Positions 9,011-17,241 of a stretch of 64,000 nucleotides of DNA are shown piece by piece. A model generated the notes under the pieces. That model was given only the letters and a program-made list of their open reading frames with translations, did not search any database and was not told the origin of the DNA. Source of the stretch: Lactobacillales bacterium (lineage in GTDB: Bacteria > Bacillota > Bacilli > Lactobacillales > Streptococcaceae); contig JAISJW010000028.1 of assembly GCA_031261175.1 (NCBI GenBank), forward strand, positions 1-64,000, given 5' to 3'. Numbering within the stretch: position 1 is the first letter of the stretch; every line of letters starts with the position of its first letter. The position numbers were made by a program, and so were the translations under genes.

Positions 9011-9495
9011 TGAAAAAGATTTTAATAGGAGTGGTAGGTTTAATTGTGATTTTGCTTTGTGTAGGGGGAGTTTCATGGAAAGTAAATTACGATTCATATT
9101 ATAAATTGACCGCTAAGAACTACAAAAAAGTTAATTCTCAAATATATTATAAAAAAGACGATAAAACGAAAGATGAGTTGGAGGTTTCGTTTCCGCATTT
9201 TCCGAGTTATACCGGCAATATAATTATAAATAACCCGACTAACACGGTAAGTTTTCTTTATTGGCCAGGATTTAATCAAGGTAAGGGGGATGAGTTTGGG
9301 GCGACTATATATAATCCAGATGATAAGAAAACCTGGTTGATTCAGCTAAATAAAAATTCAAATATTTTAGAGAAATCTAAAAATCAGTTCACCGACAAAC
9401 AGCTGATTGTAATCGATAAACTGATGAAAGAAAATATTTTGGAAATAAAAAGGTTAAAAGCAGAAGCCGTCAAAGAGTGGCATTTGCCCAAATAA
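9007..9495 (+). CDS. Membrane-anchored extracellular protein of the bacteriocin operon, unknown function
   Basis: A 162-residue protein with one N-terminal membrane span (about 4-26) followed by a soluble, Lys- and Asn-rich domain that should face outside. There is no lipobox. I do not recognise the family. The ATG overlaps the stop of the ATPase gene, so it is the last gene of the bacteriocin operon and may contribute to immunity. A strong bidirectional terminator follows. Confidence 0.7.
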   Translation: MMKKILIGVVGLIVILLCVGGVSWKVNYDSYYKLTAKNYKKVNSQIYYKKDDKTKDELEVSFPHFPSYTGNIIINNPTNTVSFLYWPGFNQGKGDEFGATIYNPDDKKTWLIQLNKNSNILEKSKNQFTDKQLIVIDKLMKENILEIKRLKAEAVKEWHLPK

Positions 9496-9497
9496 AA

Positions 9498-9530
9498 AAA
9501 GCCGAGTAGGAAATCTACTCGGTTTTTTCG
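9498..9530. terminator. Bidirectional terminator overlapping the end of the - strand gene
   Basis: CCGAGTAGgaaatCTACTCGG with T-runs in both directions (AAAAAA before, TTTTTT after on +). On the - strand the last codons Lys-Thr-Glu and the stop TAG of the gene at 9515 are read from the A-run and stem. Confidence 0.85.
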
Positions 9531-9838
9531 CTGAAACGCGGGGCTATGAAGAATGAGATGAGAACGAATAAGTTCAGGATCATCAGCGGCGATGCCAGCG
9601 GTAATGATAGATGGACAAAGAGCATTGTTATCGTCAGGAAGATAAGGCAGCTCGAAATTGCCAAGAGTATATTTTGAAGCGGCGTTCTTTCTTTGAAGTA
9701 GAAGAACATGATAAGCGTAATGACGTAAAGTGCTTCGGTGATGGGATAGTGGGTGAATTGTTTCGATTCGCCGATCAAATACAGGGCGAATAAAAGAAAA
9801 TTCGTAATGCTGATTCCGATTGTAATTGTGCGTGCCAC
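9515..9838 (-). CDS. Small four-TM membrane protein, unknown function (paralogue A)
   Basis: A 107-residue hydrophobic protein with four predicted membrane spans. GTG 9838 was chosen because GGAGGGA lies 6 bases before it; a longer reading to 9889 adds residues without support. It is clearly related to the protein at 10694-11002: both have a Thr-Val/Ile-Thr start, a TNxLLFAL motif, a similar third span (FLTxxxLFVH) and the same ending EKTE. In both cases the stop codon is inside a shared bidirectional terminator. The function is unknown; small multi-span proteins near bacteriocin genes can be immunity proteins, but nothing here proves it. Confidence 0.65.
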   Translation of the reverse strand: MARTITIGISITNFLLFALYLIGESKQFTHYPITEALYVITLIMFFYFKERTPLQNILLAISSCLIFLTITMLFVHLSLPLASPLMILNLFVLISFFIAPRFSEKTE

Positions 9839-9972
9839 AGGCGTCCCTCCATATCCATTTGCTATATGAATTTTAACAGAAACGGGCAAGTAGTTGCAAA
9901 TTTGCGGTTTTGATTTAATCTTTTCTTATAGTTTGTGAATGTGATATAATATAAATACAAGGAGGTGCTATT

Positions 9973-10128
9973 ATGTTAGTTCAAGATGAAAAAACTGGAT
10001 TGTTAAAATCTGTGCCAATCAAGCTAGATGCCAAGGGTGCTGATAATTTTATGGAGCAAATAAAAGAATCAATAAAAGCACCGCGAGATTTCGAAAAATT
10101 ATTTGGGAAGAAAAAAGAAAATGACTAG
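9973..10128 (+). CDS. 51-residue protein upstream of and overlapping a GNAT gene, possible antitoxin
   Basis: AAGGAGGTG stands before the ATG, and the ORF reads 51 residues, beginning MLVQDEKTGLLKSVPIKLD and ending in a Lys-rich tail GKKKEND. A promoter with TATAAT at about 9945 precedes it. It overlaps the next gene's ATG by 8 bases, the usual arrangement of antitoxin and toxin. I do not recognise a fold from the sequence. Many GNAT toxins are paired with longer ribbon-helix-helix antitoxins, so this is either a short unusual partner or simply a small coupled gene. Confidence 0.65.
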   Translation: MLVQDEKTGLLKSVPIKLDAKGADNFMEQIKESIKAPRDFEKLFGKKKEND

Positions 10129-10678
10129 GGTTGAGTATGATCCTGAAAAATTGATGCTTGTTGATTATCGCTTAATCGATAAACAGCAATTTGAATTCTT
10201 TGATACCGGAAATTTAATAGTTACCGAAAGTTTTCACGTCGACTTAGCCAAAGAAATTTCTGAAGATTCGGGTTATAAGGCTTTTTGTATGATTCCCAAC
10301 GCAGGAAGTGTAATTCTGGGTTTTTTCAGTTTATCTAAATCTGCTGAATTCGAACTTGAAGAAGGATATACCTTTGTGCGTAATTATAATTACATAAAAA
10401 TTGATTGGTTTGGTATATCCAAGGAATATCACCATTCAGGTAAACTTCAAGGATACGGAAAACACTTAATTTATCACGCATATAAAATTATCATTGATTT
10501 GCATCCGGAAGTTGAAATCATTTGTTTGGAGGCAAAAGTTGATGCAATAATTGCGTATGAACATTACGGATTTGAAGTGATAAATAATGCAGTAGTTTCC
10601 GGTGGGGCTGATATGTTTGTGCCTGTAAGCGTAGCTCAAGAATATATAAAAGTTTATGAACAAAACGAATTAAAATAA
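10121..10678 (+). CDS. GNAT-family N-acetyltransferase, possible toxin of a two-gene system
   Basis: A 185-residue acetyltransferase. Residues about 105-125 hold the acetyl-CoA loop, GKLQGYGKHLIYHAY, and about 145-160 the motif AIIAYEHYGFEVI. The C-terminal MFVPVS resembles the end of GNAT-type toxins that modify aminoacyl-tRNA. ATG 10121 was chosen because it overlaps the small upstream ORF; an in-frame start at 10103 is also open. It may be a toxin or an ordinary acetyltransferase. The substrate cannot be told from sequence. Confidence 0.65.
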   Translation: MTRVEYDPEKLMLVDYRLIDKQQFEFFDTGNLIVTESFHVDLAKEISEDSGYKAFCMIPNAGSVILGFFSLSKSAEFELEEGYTFVRNYNYIKIDWFGISKEYHHSGKLQGYGKHLIYHAYKIIIDLHPEVEIICLEAKVDAIIAYEHYGFEVINNAVVSGGADMFVPVSVAQEYIKVYEQNELK

Positions 10679-10679
10679 A

Positions 10680-10708
10680 ACCGGGTAGAATATCTACTCG
10701 GTTTTTTC
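10680..10708. terminator. Bidirectional terminator overlapping the end of the second small membrane gene
   Basis: CCGgGTAGaatatCTACtCGG with TTTTTT on + and TTTTATTTT on -. It is closely similar in sequence to the terminator at 9498-9530, and again holds the Glu-Lys-Thr-Glu-stop end of the - strand gene. Confidence 0.85.
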
Positions 10709-11002
10709 GATGTAATGATAGCGCTCGATGAGCAAAATGATGATGGCGACGAGCATAAACGGAGTGATGATGGCCTCGCGGACGTGGATGAAAAGGATCG
10801 ACGTTGTGAGAAACATAAAGCAGGTCGAGAAGGTTAGCTGGATGTGGTTGCGGCGTTTGCACGTGTAGTAAACGAATAAATAGACGAGAAAAAGCAGCTC
10901 GACCGGAATGAAATGCATAATGTGTTCTTCGTTTCCATAGGTAAATAACGCGAAGAGAAGAATGTTGGTAACGGTGATAACTCGTGGCAAATAATTAGTC
11001 AT
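10694..11002 (-). CDS. Small four-TM membrane protein, unknown function (paralogue B)
   Basis: A 102-residue hydrophobic protein with four predicted spans, preceded by GAGGTGC on the - strand. It is a diverged copy of the protein at 9515-9838: both share TNxLLFALF, a Phe-Leu-Thr-x-x-x-Leu-Phe-x-His motif in span three and the ending EKTE. Each copy converges with an unrelated + strand gene on a near-identical terminator, so the gene and terminator seem to move or duplicate as a unit. The function is unknown. Confidence 0.65.
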   Translation of the reverse strand: MTNYLPRVITVTNILLFALFTYGNEEHIMHFIPVELLFLVYLFVYYTCKRRNHIQLTFSTCFMFLTTSILFIHVREAIITPFMLVAIIILLIERYHYIEKTE

Positions 11003-11130
11003 ATTTGCACCTCTTTCAATTTTGATTTTTTATTATTTTATCAAAACCAAGCAAAGGTTGCAAATTCACAACAAAAACTTAAATTAACCCTTAATTTTCA
11101 AAAATCAGACCTAGAAAAATAAGGTGTTAT

Positions 11131-11159
11131 TTGCGTATATTGCAAAAATTATTTATAAT
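11131..11159 (+). promoter_or_regulatory. Promoter of the first XRE/Rgg-like regulator
   Basis: TTGCGT (11131-11136), a 17-base spacer and TATAAT (11154-11159), 19 bases before the ATG; GAGGTGATTTT serves as ribosome binding site. Confidence 0.65.
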
Positions 11160-11178
11160 ATACAAAAGAGGTGATTTT

Positions 11179-12102
11179 ATGTTCAAATACCCTAACCTAG
11201 GTGGAAGATTCCAACTTTTCAGAAAAACGGCAGCTTATTCGCAAGTGAAAATCGTTGAGCAATTGAACAAACGAGGCATCACAATCAGCAATTCCGACAT
11301 CAGCCGCTTCGAAAACAAAAACACACCAATCACGACCGAAAAACTTTTAGCGATGCTCTACGTCCTCAATTATTCGGTGACCGACTTTTTCTACGACGAA
11401 AACGTGACCCAAGTCGCCCGCTTGCTCGAAAAAGTGCAGGGGGCAATTGCCGCCGGCGATTTTGACAAGGAGCGAGTTTACGCGGAGTCGGACGTGGAGA
11501 TTTTTTCGACGCATCAGATGAAGATAACGAATGCGATGGTTGACTGTATCTACGCAAATCACGCTGGTAAAAAGGTTCCGACAATTGCCCGGAATCTTTT
11601 GAACAAGTTCTTTTTCAAAAAACGTGATTACATTCGGATGCAATACGTGATTTTGTGCAACTGCGTGAATGCCCTTGATATCTATACGCTCGACGATCAG
11701 ATTAATTATCTTTGCGCGTATCTGCAAGAAAATGAGGATCTGCCGCGCGACGTGAAACACCTGATTGTGCAGGCGGTTTTGAACATGGTTCTGGCGAAAA
11801 TGAGCCTTAAAGACAGCAGCGGCGTCTTTGACGTGCTTGATCTTTTGATTGTCCACATCAATAATAATGACTTTGAAACTTTGATGAAACTTTGGATTAT
11901 TCGTGGGGTGACTCAGCTTGAAAGTAGCCTGTTTGCGAAGGCGAACGAAACTTTCGATAGCATAAAAAATACGCTCAACAATTTGGGCCGCTACTCGATG
12001 ACCGCTGAATACGAGGCGCTGATCGATGAAGCGAACAAAAACTATTTATATAAGAAACCGACCAATTACGCTGGGTGGTTGACGGTTTATATTCCAAATT
12101 AA
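11179..12102 (+). CDS. XRE/Rgg-like helix-turn-helix regulator (paralogue 1)
   Basis: A 307-residue predicted cytoplasmic regulator. The N-terminal 70 residues form a helix-turn-helix (FRKTAAYSQVKIVEQLNKRG...SDISRFENK), followed by a long helical domain like the peptide-binding repeats of Rgg/MutR proteins. ATG 11179 follows GAGGTGATTTT; an upstream in-frame start at 11131 lies inside the promoter. It is about 40% similar by eye to the protein at 12441 and shares the C-terminal pattern W-L-x-x-Y-I-P. A nested inverted-repeat element separates the two. I saw no convincing signal-peptide gene next to it. Confidence 0.75.
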   Translation: MFKYPNLGGRFQLFRKTAAYSQVKIVEQLNKRGITISNSDISRFENKNTPITTEKLLAMLYVLNYSVTDFFYDENVTQVARLLEKVQGAIAAGDFDKERVYAESDVEIFSTHQMKITNAMVDCIYANHAGKKVPTIARNLLNKFFFKKRDYIRMQYVILCNCVNALDIYTLDDQINYLCAYLQENEDLPRDVKHLIVQAVLNMVLAKMSLKDSSGVFDVLDLLIVHINNNDFETLMKLWIIRGVTQLESSLFAKANETFDSIKNTLNNLGRYSMTAEYEALIDEANKNYLYKKPTNYAGWLTVYIPN

Positions 12103-12105
12103 TGA

Positions 12106-12242
12106 AAAACCGCCCCGAGTGACAAGATTTTTAGTTTTTTGCTCTTATTTTGGCAGTTGGGGGCGGGTGTAAAATCTATACCCGCCCTTAACTGCCAAAA
12201 ATCGCCGTTTTTTTGAAAAATCTTGTCATCCGGGGCGGGTTT
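12106..12242. repeat. Nested inverted-repeat element, family A copy 1
   Basis: Outer arms (AACCGCCCCGAGTGACAAGA and its near reverse complement ending at about 12242) enclose an inner hairpin at 12139-12200 built from TTTTGGCAGTT, GGGCGGGT, an AT loop, ACCCGCCC and AACTGCCAAAA. Copies with the same plan lie at 19562, 19698 and 48445. There is no ORF inside. A 61-codon reading frame beginning in the right arm (12213) looks spurious. The remaining 200 bases up to 12440 hold only AT-rich sequence and two GTTGTAAAAAT repeats. Confidence 0.8.
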
Positions 12243-12440
12243 GGTCGAAAACCAAAAAAGCGGACCGTTTTAGGGAAACGATCCGTTTACAAAATAAATA
12301 AAACAACTGTCAAATTAGGGGTGACAATCATTTCTAAAGACAACGTGTTATCGCAAAAAACTAAAAGGACAACAGAAAATATTATAACAAAGTTGTAAAA
12401 ATAAATCAATATACCTTAAAAAATATAAAAGGTTGTAAAA

Positions 12441-13361
12441 ATGTATAAATATTCTGATTTTGGTAGGCGGTTTAAAACGTTCAGACAAACCGCAAAATAC
12501 TCGCAAGTAAAAGTCGTGCATGAGCTCAATAAAATGGGCATCAAAATTCACGAATCTGATCTAAGTCGCCTTGAGAATAGTAATCATTCCATCGGGATGG
12601 CGCGCCTGAGCGCCGCCCTCTACGTGATGAATTATTCGATTAGCGACTTTTTCCGCGACGAAAACAACACCGAAATCGCGCGTCTTCTCGCAAATATAAT
12701 CTCGGCAATTGAAGACAACGATTTCGACAAATATGAAATCATAAAAAATGTCAATCTTGAAATATTTAGCGATCCGCTGAAAGAGCTGACGCTGGCGATG
12801 GTTGAAACCATCTATGCGGTGAACGAAAAACAGGAAGTCTCGCAGAATGCGCGCGTTTTTCTTAACGAATTTTTCTATCTCAACCGGCAATACATAAGGC
12901 TCGAATATTTGATTTTGAGCAACTGTGTCAGCGCGCTAGACTATGACACAATCGAAGACCAAATTAATTTCTTACTTAAATTTTTCTTTGAAGAAGCGAC
13001 ATCGCTGAGTCGGCGGAACCTCGTAATTCAAACAATCGCGAACTTGCTCGTAGCGAAACTCCACCTCGGTAAAACCCAGAGAGTCAAAGAAACTATTGAT
13101 CAACTGATTCCGGTCGCGGCCGACAATGACTTGCCGCTTTTAACGAAACTCTGGACAATTAGGGGAATCACTTATTTACAGACGGAGTGCACGATGGAGG
13201 CGATGGCTGACTTTGCGAACGTCAAGATGATGCTCAGAAATTTAAAACGCGAAAAAATGCTCAAAGAATTCAGTGCTTGGATTGATGCCGTCCACCACGA
13301 TTTCCTCGAAGGAAAACAGACAAATTCACTAGCATGGCTCAAAATTTACATCCCAGAATAA
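12441..13361 (+). CDS. XRE/Rgg-like helix-turn-helix regulator (paralogue 2)
   Basis: A 306-residue regulator, paralogous to the one at 11179. It has the same N-terminal helix-turn-helix (FRQTAKYSQVKVVHELNKMG...SDLSRLENS) and a long helical C-terminal domain ending in AWLKIYIPE. The ribosome binding site is weak (AAAAGG about 8 bases upstream). The tandem arrangement suggests local duplication followed by divergence; targets are unknown. Its 3' end is followed directly by the typA promoter region. Confidence 0.72.
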   Translation: MYKYSDFGRRFKTFRQTAKYSQVKVVHELNKMGIKIHESDLSRLENSNHSIGMARLSAALYVMNYSISDFFRDENNTEIARLLANIISAIEDNDFDKYEIIKNVNLEIFSDPLKELTLAMVETIYAVNEKQEVSQNARVFLNEFFYLNRQYIRLEYLILSNCVSALDYDTIEDQINFLLKFFFEEATSLSRRNLVIQTIANLLVAKLHLGKTQRVKETIDQLIPVAADNDLPLLTKLWTIRGITYLQTECTMEAMADFANVKMMLRNLKREKMLKEFSAWIDAVHHDFLEGKQTNSLAWLKIYIPE

Positions 13362-13409
13362 AGCAAATATTAAGTCTAAAGCCGGCGGAGCCGTGACTTG
13401 CCCAATTAA

Positions 13410-13418
13410 TGGTATAAT
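13410..13418 (+). promoter_or_regulatory. Extended -10 promoter of typA
   Basis: TGgTATAAT with no recognisable -35; an ACTTGCCC word is 9 bases upstream (13396-13403). Confidence 0.6.
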
Positions 13419-13460
13419 AGGAATGTTGCACATATAGACAAAAATGGAGAATTTTTCAAA

Positions 13461-15299
13461 ATGAAATTAAGAAATGACATTCGTAACGTTGCGATTATCG
13501 CCCACGTCGATCACGGTAAAACTACACTAGTTGATGAATTGTTGAAACAATCTGATACGCTAAGCGAACGCGCGCACCTTGACGAACGCGCGATGGATAG
13601 TAACGATCTTGAAAAAGAACGTGGTATTACGATTCTAGCAAAAAATACGGCTGTTAAATATAAAGATACACGTATCAATATCATGGACACGCCAGGACAC
13701 GCGGACTTCGGTGGTGAAGTTGAGCGGATCATGAAAATGGTTGACGGCGTTTTGCTTGTCGTTGATGCTTACGAAGGAACTATGCCGCAAACGCGCTTCG
13801 TTCTGAAAAAAGCCCTTGAACAACGCGTTACACCGATCGTTGTCGTAAATAAAATTGACAAACCTTCAGCTCGCCCTGAATTCGTTGTCGACGAAGTACT
13901 AGAATTGTTCATCGAACTAGGTGCCGACGAAGATCAACTCGACTTCCCGGTAATCTACGCGTCGGCCTTGAACGGAACTTCTTCGTTCAGCGACAATCCT
14001 GACGACCAAGAAGAAACAATGGATAACGTATTCGAGGCAATTATCGAACACATTCCAGCGCCGGTTGATAACTCTGACGAACCTTTGCAATTCCAAGTAT
14101 CGTTGTTAGACTATAACGAATATGTTGGACGTATCGGGATTGGACGCGTTTTCCGCGGCTCAATGAAAGTCGGAGATCAAGTATCGCTTAGCAAACTAGA
14201 CGGAACTGCAAAAAACTTCCGAGTTACTAAATTGTTCGGTTACTTCGGTCTTGACCGCGTTGAAATCGACGAAGCAAAAGCCGGTGATTTAATTGCCGTC
14301 AGCGGGATGGAAGACATCTTCGTTGGGGAAACTGTTACACCGACTGACGTTATCGAACCGCTTCCAATCTTACACATCGACGAACCGACTTTGAAAATGA
14401 CTTTCCTTGTCAACAACTCGCCATTCGCAGGTCGCGAAGGTAAATGGGTTACGGCTCGCAAAATCGAAGAACGTCTTTTACAAGAACTTCAAACAGACGT
14501 TTCACTTCGTGTTGAAAACACTGACTCGCCTGACCGTTGGACGGTTTCAGGTCGTGGTGAACTTCACTTGTCAATCCTGATTGAAAACATGCGTCGTGAA
14601 GGTTACGAATTGCAAGTTTCTCGTCCGGAAGTTATCGTGCGCAGCATCGACGGCGTAACAAGCGAACCGTTCGAACGCGTGCAAATCGACACGCCTGAAG
14701 AATATATGGGATCAATCATCGAATCATTGAGCCAACGCAAAGGCGAAATGAAAGACATGATCAACACAGGAAACGGCCAAGCTCGCTTGATCTTCCTTGC
14801 CCCAGCCCGCGGCCTAATCGGTTACACGACTGAATTCCTTTCAATGACGCGCGGTTACGGAATCATGCACCACACCTACGATCAATACTTGCCAATGCTA
14901 AGCGGCCAAATCGGCGGACGCCACCAAGGTGCGCTTGTGGCAAGTGAAAACGGGAAAGCGACTGCTTACTCGATCATGCGTATCGAAGAACGTGGCCAAG
15001 TATTCGTTGAACCAACGACTGAAATTTACGCTGGTATGATTATCGGTGAAAACTCGCGTGACAACGACTTGACAGTAAATATCACTGAAGCTAAAAAAAT
15101 GACTAACGTTCGTAGCTCGAACAAAGACCAAACTTCAGTAATCAAAAAAGCAAAAGTTATGAGTCTTGAGGAATCGCTAGAATTCGTCAACGACGATGAA
15201 TATTGCGAAGTGACTCCTGAGTCAATCCGCTTGCGTAAACAAATCCTTGACAAAGGTGAACGCGAACGCTCGGCTAAACGCAAAAAATCAGCAGAATAA
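13461..15299 (+). CDS. typA: Translational GTPase TypA/BipA
   Basis: A ribosome-associated GTPase of 612 residues, the normal length. The G1 motif AHVDHGKTT (residues 14-22), DTPGHADF and NKIDKP are intact, followed by EF-G-like domains and the TypA-specific C-terminal region with RGLIGYTTEFLSMTRGYG. It helps assembly of the large subunit and growth under stress such as cold. GGAG precedes the ATG. A terminator at 15305 ends the unit. Confidence 0.97.
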   Translation: MKLRNDIRNVAIIAHVDHGKTTLVDELLKQSDTLSERAHLDERAMDSNDLEKERGITILAKNTAVKYKDTRINIMDTPGHADFGGEVERIMKMVDGVLLVVDAYEGTMPQTRFVLKKALEQRVTPIVVVNKIDKPSARPEFVVDEVLELFIELGADEDQLDFPVIYASALNGTSSFSDNPDDQEETMDNVFEAIIEHIPAPVDNSDEPLQFQVSLLDYNEYVGRIGIGRVFRGSMKVGDQVSLSKLDGTAKNFRVTKLFGYFGLDRVEIDEAKAGDLIAVSGMEDIFVGETVTPTDVIEPLPILHIDEPTLKMTFLVNNSPFAGREGKWVTARKIEERLLQELQTDVSLRVENTDSPDRWTVSGRGELHLSILIENMRREGYELQVSRPEVIVRSIDGVTSEPFERVQIDTPEEYMGSIIESLSQRKGEMKDMINTGNGQARLIFLAPARGLIGYTTEFLSMTRGYGIMHHTYDQYLPMLSGQIGGRHQGALVASENGKATAYSIMRIEERGQVFVEPTTEIYAGMIIGENSRDNDLTVNITEAKKMTNVRSSNKDQTSVIKKAKVMSLEESLEFVNDDEYCEVTPESIRLRKQILDKGERERSAKRKKSAE

Positions 15300-15304
15300 T
15301 TCAA

Positions 15305-15336
15305 AATACCGGGCAATTAAGCTCGGTATTTTTTGT
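15305..15336 (+). terminator. Intrinsic terminator of typA
   Basis: ATACCGgGCaattaaGCtCGGTATTTTTTG, immediately after the stop codon. Confidence 0.8.
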
Positions 15337-15409
15337 CTAATCGCTTTTAAGCCGTTTTTGGGACAATTCAGCACTCGAAATGCGCCAAAATCGCGATAAA
15401 AACGATTAG
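15337..15409. repeat. Long imperfect hairpin, family C copy 1
   Basis: The outer arms CTAATCG...CGATTAG enclose a stem of about 25 bp and an apical part containing CTCGAAATG. The sequence is closely related to the hairpin at 29971-30045, sharing TTTAAGCCGTTTTTG and GCGATAAAAACGATTAG. Confidence 0.75.
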
Positions 15410-15484
15410 GCGATTTTACACTTGCCAAAAATATTCGAAAAGTTTGTAAATAAAGCAAAATCTGGGCGAGAAATCGGTAAACTC

Positions 15485-15513
15485 TTGTTAAACACGTTAG
15501 ATTTTGGTATAAT
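15485..15513 (+). promoter_or_regulatory. Promoter of the ilv operon
   Basis: TTGTTA (15485-15490), a 17-base spacer and TATAAT (15508-15513), with TGG before the -10. No T-box or other leader fits in the roughly 30 bases between promoter and gene. Confidence 0.65.
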
Positions 15514-15546
15514 TTTGAGTAACTTATCACAAAGGATGTGAAGATT

Positions 15547-17241
15547 TTGAGCGAAATGAAAAATGGTGCTGAACTACTGATCGAAACCCTTGAAAATCTA
15601 GGGGTGGATACTGTTTTCGGGTATCCGGGTGGGGCAGTGCTACCTTTATACGACGCGGTTTATCACGCGAAGAAGTTGAACCATATTTTGGTTCGCCACG
15701 AGCAAGGCGCGGTCCACGCGGCCGAAGGTTACGCGAAGTCGACGGACAAAGTCGGCGTGGTCATTGTAACGAGTGGGCCCGGAGCGACTAACGCGATCAC
15801 GGGAATTGCCGATGCGTTTAGCGACAGTGTTCCGTTGGTTGTGTTTACCGGTCAAGTGGGAACGCCAGGTATCGGGAAAGATGCGTTCCAAGAGGCGGAT
15901 ATGATCGGGATTACAATGCCGATTACGAAATATAATTATCAAGTCCGCAATATCGAAGATTTACCTCATATTATCAAAGAGGCGTTCCATATCGCGTCAA
16001 CTGGGCGCAAAGGTCCGGTCGTGATTGACCTGCCGAAGGATATGACGGTGATGGAAACGGTGCAACCGGCGGAGAGAGAAATCGATATTCCGAGCTATCA
16101 ACCGACGATTGAACCGAACCAACTTCAAGTAAGTAAACTGGTTAAAGCGATTGAAGCGGCTAAAAAACCGTTAATCCTAGGTGGGAACGGAATTGTCTTA
16201 GCCGGTGCGGATAAAGAGTTCGTCGAGTTTGTCGACAAATTGCAAATTCCAACCGTTACAACGTTATTAGGCCTTGGCATCATCGATGTCGCTAACCCGA
16301 ACTTCTTAGGAATGGTCGGAATGCACGGAAGTTACGCAGCGAACATCGCGATTACCGAATGCGACCTTTTAATTAACATAGGTTGTCGTTTCGCCGATCG
16401 CGTGGCTGGTGCGCCTAACGACTTTGCGAAGAACGCAACTATCGCGCACATCGATATCGACCCAGCTGAAATAGGGAAAATTATCGAAACGCAAATTCCA
16501 ATCGTGGCGGACTGTAAAAAAGTCCTTGAAGCCTTGCTTAAAGCGAAAATTAAAGAACCAGATATTTCACGTTGGCGTAAACTTTGCGCCCAACATAAAA
16601 ATATGCACCCGTACACTTACGAAGTCGAAAAAACGGGCGAGTTGATCAAACCTCAACACGTTATCGAGCTCGTTGGTAAATACACAAACGGGGACGCCAT
16701 CGTTGTAACCGACGTCGGCCAACACCAAATGTGGAGTGCGCAATTCTATCCGTTCAAACATAATCGTCAGCTTATCACAAGCGGCGGTCTAGGCACGATG
16801 GGCTTTGGCGTGCCGGCTGCAATCGGTGCGAAAATCGCCAATCCTGACAAAGAGGTTGTCCTGTTCGTCGGCGACGGCGGTTTCCAGATGACCAATCAGG
16901 AGCTTGCGCTTTGTCGTCAATACGACATCGACATCAAGATTCTACTATTAAACAACGGCGTGCTTGGGATGGTTCGGCAGTGGCAAACTCGCTTCTTCGA
17001 GGAGCGCTACAGCCAGACGACCTTCAACAACGAAGTCGATTTCCAAATCCTTGCTGAGGCTTACGGCATCGACCACGTTCGGATCGATAACGCTGACACA
17101 CTTGCCCAGGAGCTCGAAGAGCATCTTTCGAATCACCACGCGGTTCTGATCGAGGTCATCGTTGACCCGGACGAGCACGTGCTGCCGATGGTGCCTGCCG
17201 GCAAGGCGAATTATCAAATGATTGGGGTGGGGAACGCATGA
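15547..17241 (+). CDS. ilvB: Acetolactate synthase, large (catalytic) subunit
   Basis: Condenses two pyruvates, or pyruvate and 2-oxobutyrate, in branched-chain amino acid synthesis, using thiamine diphosphate. About 564 residues. The active-site Glu lies in VRHEQGAVHAAEGYA, and the cofactor motif is GDGGFQMTNQELALC...LLLNN near residue 440. I chose TTG 15547 because AAAGGATGTG is correctly spaced for it; GTG 15538 overlaps that site and ATG 15556 is farther away. It overlaps ilvN by 4 bases. The product could feed either valine/leucine synthesis or acetoin, but ilvN and ilvC next door favour the biosynthetic role. ilvD and ilvA are not in the window. Confidence 0.93.
   Translation: MSEMKNGAELLIETLENLGVDTVFGYPGGAVLPLYDAVYHAKKLNHILVRHEQGAVHAAEGYAKSTDKVGVVIVTSGPGATNAITGIADAFSDSVPLVVFTGQVGTPGIGKDAFQEADMIGITMPITKYNYQVRNIEDLPHIIKEAFHIASTGRKGPVVIDLPKDMTVMETVQPAEREIDIPSYQPTIEPNQLQVSKLVKAIEAAKKPLILGGNGIVLAGADKEFVEFVDKLQIPTVTTLLGLGIIDVANPNFLGMVGMHGSYAANIAITECDLLINIGCRFADRVAGAPNDFAKNATIAHIDIDPAEIGKIIETQIPIVADCKKVLEALLKAKIKEPDISRWRKLCAQHKNMHPYTYEVEKTGELIKPQHVIELVGKYTNGDAIVVTDVGQHQMWSAQFYPFKHNRQLITSGGLGTMGFGVPAAIGAKIANPDKEVVLFVGDGGFQMTNQELALCRQYDIDIKILLLNNGVLGMVRQWQTRFFEERYSQTTFNNEVDFQILAEAYGIDHVRIDNADTLAQELEEHLSNHHAVLIEVIVDPDEHVLPMVPAGKANYQMIGVGNA

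Noticed and set aside
12213..12398. 61-codon ORF between the two Rgg-like regulators
   Set aside because: It begins with TTG inside the right arm of a nested repeat, has no ribosome binding site, and its sequence reflects the repeat and AT-rich spacer.
13396..13418. ACTTGCCC words close to -10 boxes as -35 elements
   Set aside because: Distances from TTGCCC to TATAAT vary (9 at typA, about 13 at rplU), most copies lie within genes, and 17-base spacing is not kept.
15410..15546. T-box or other riboswitch before ilvB
   Set aside because: Only about 30 bases separate the promoter's -10 from the start codon, and no T-box sequence or specifier stem was seen.
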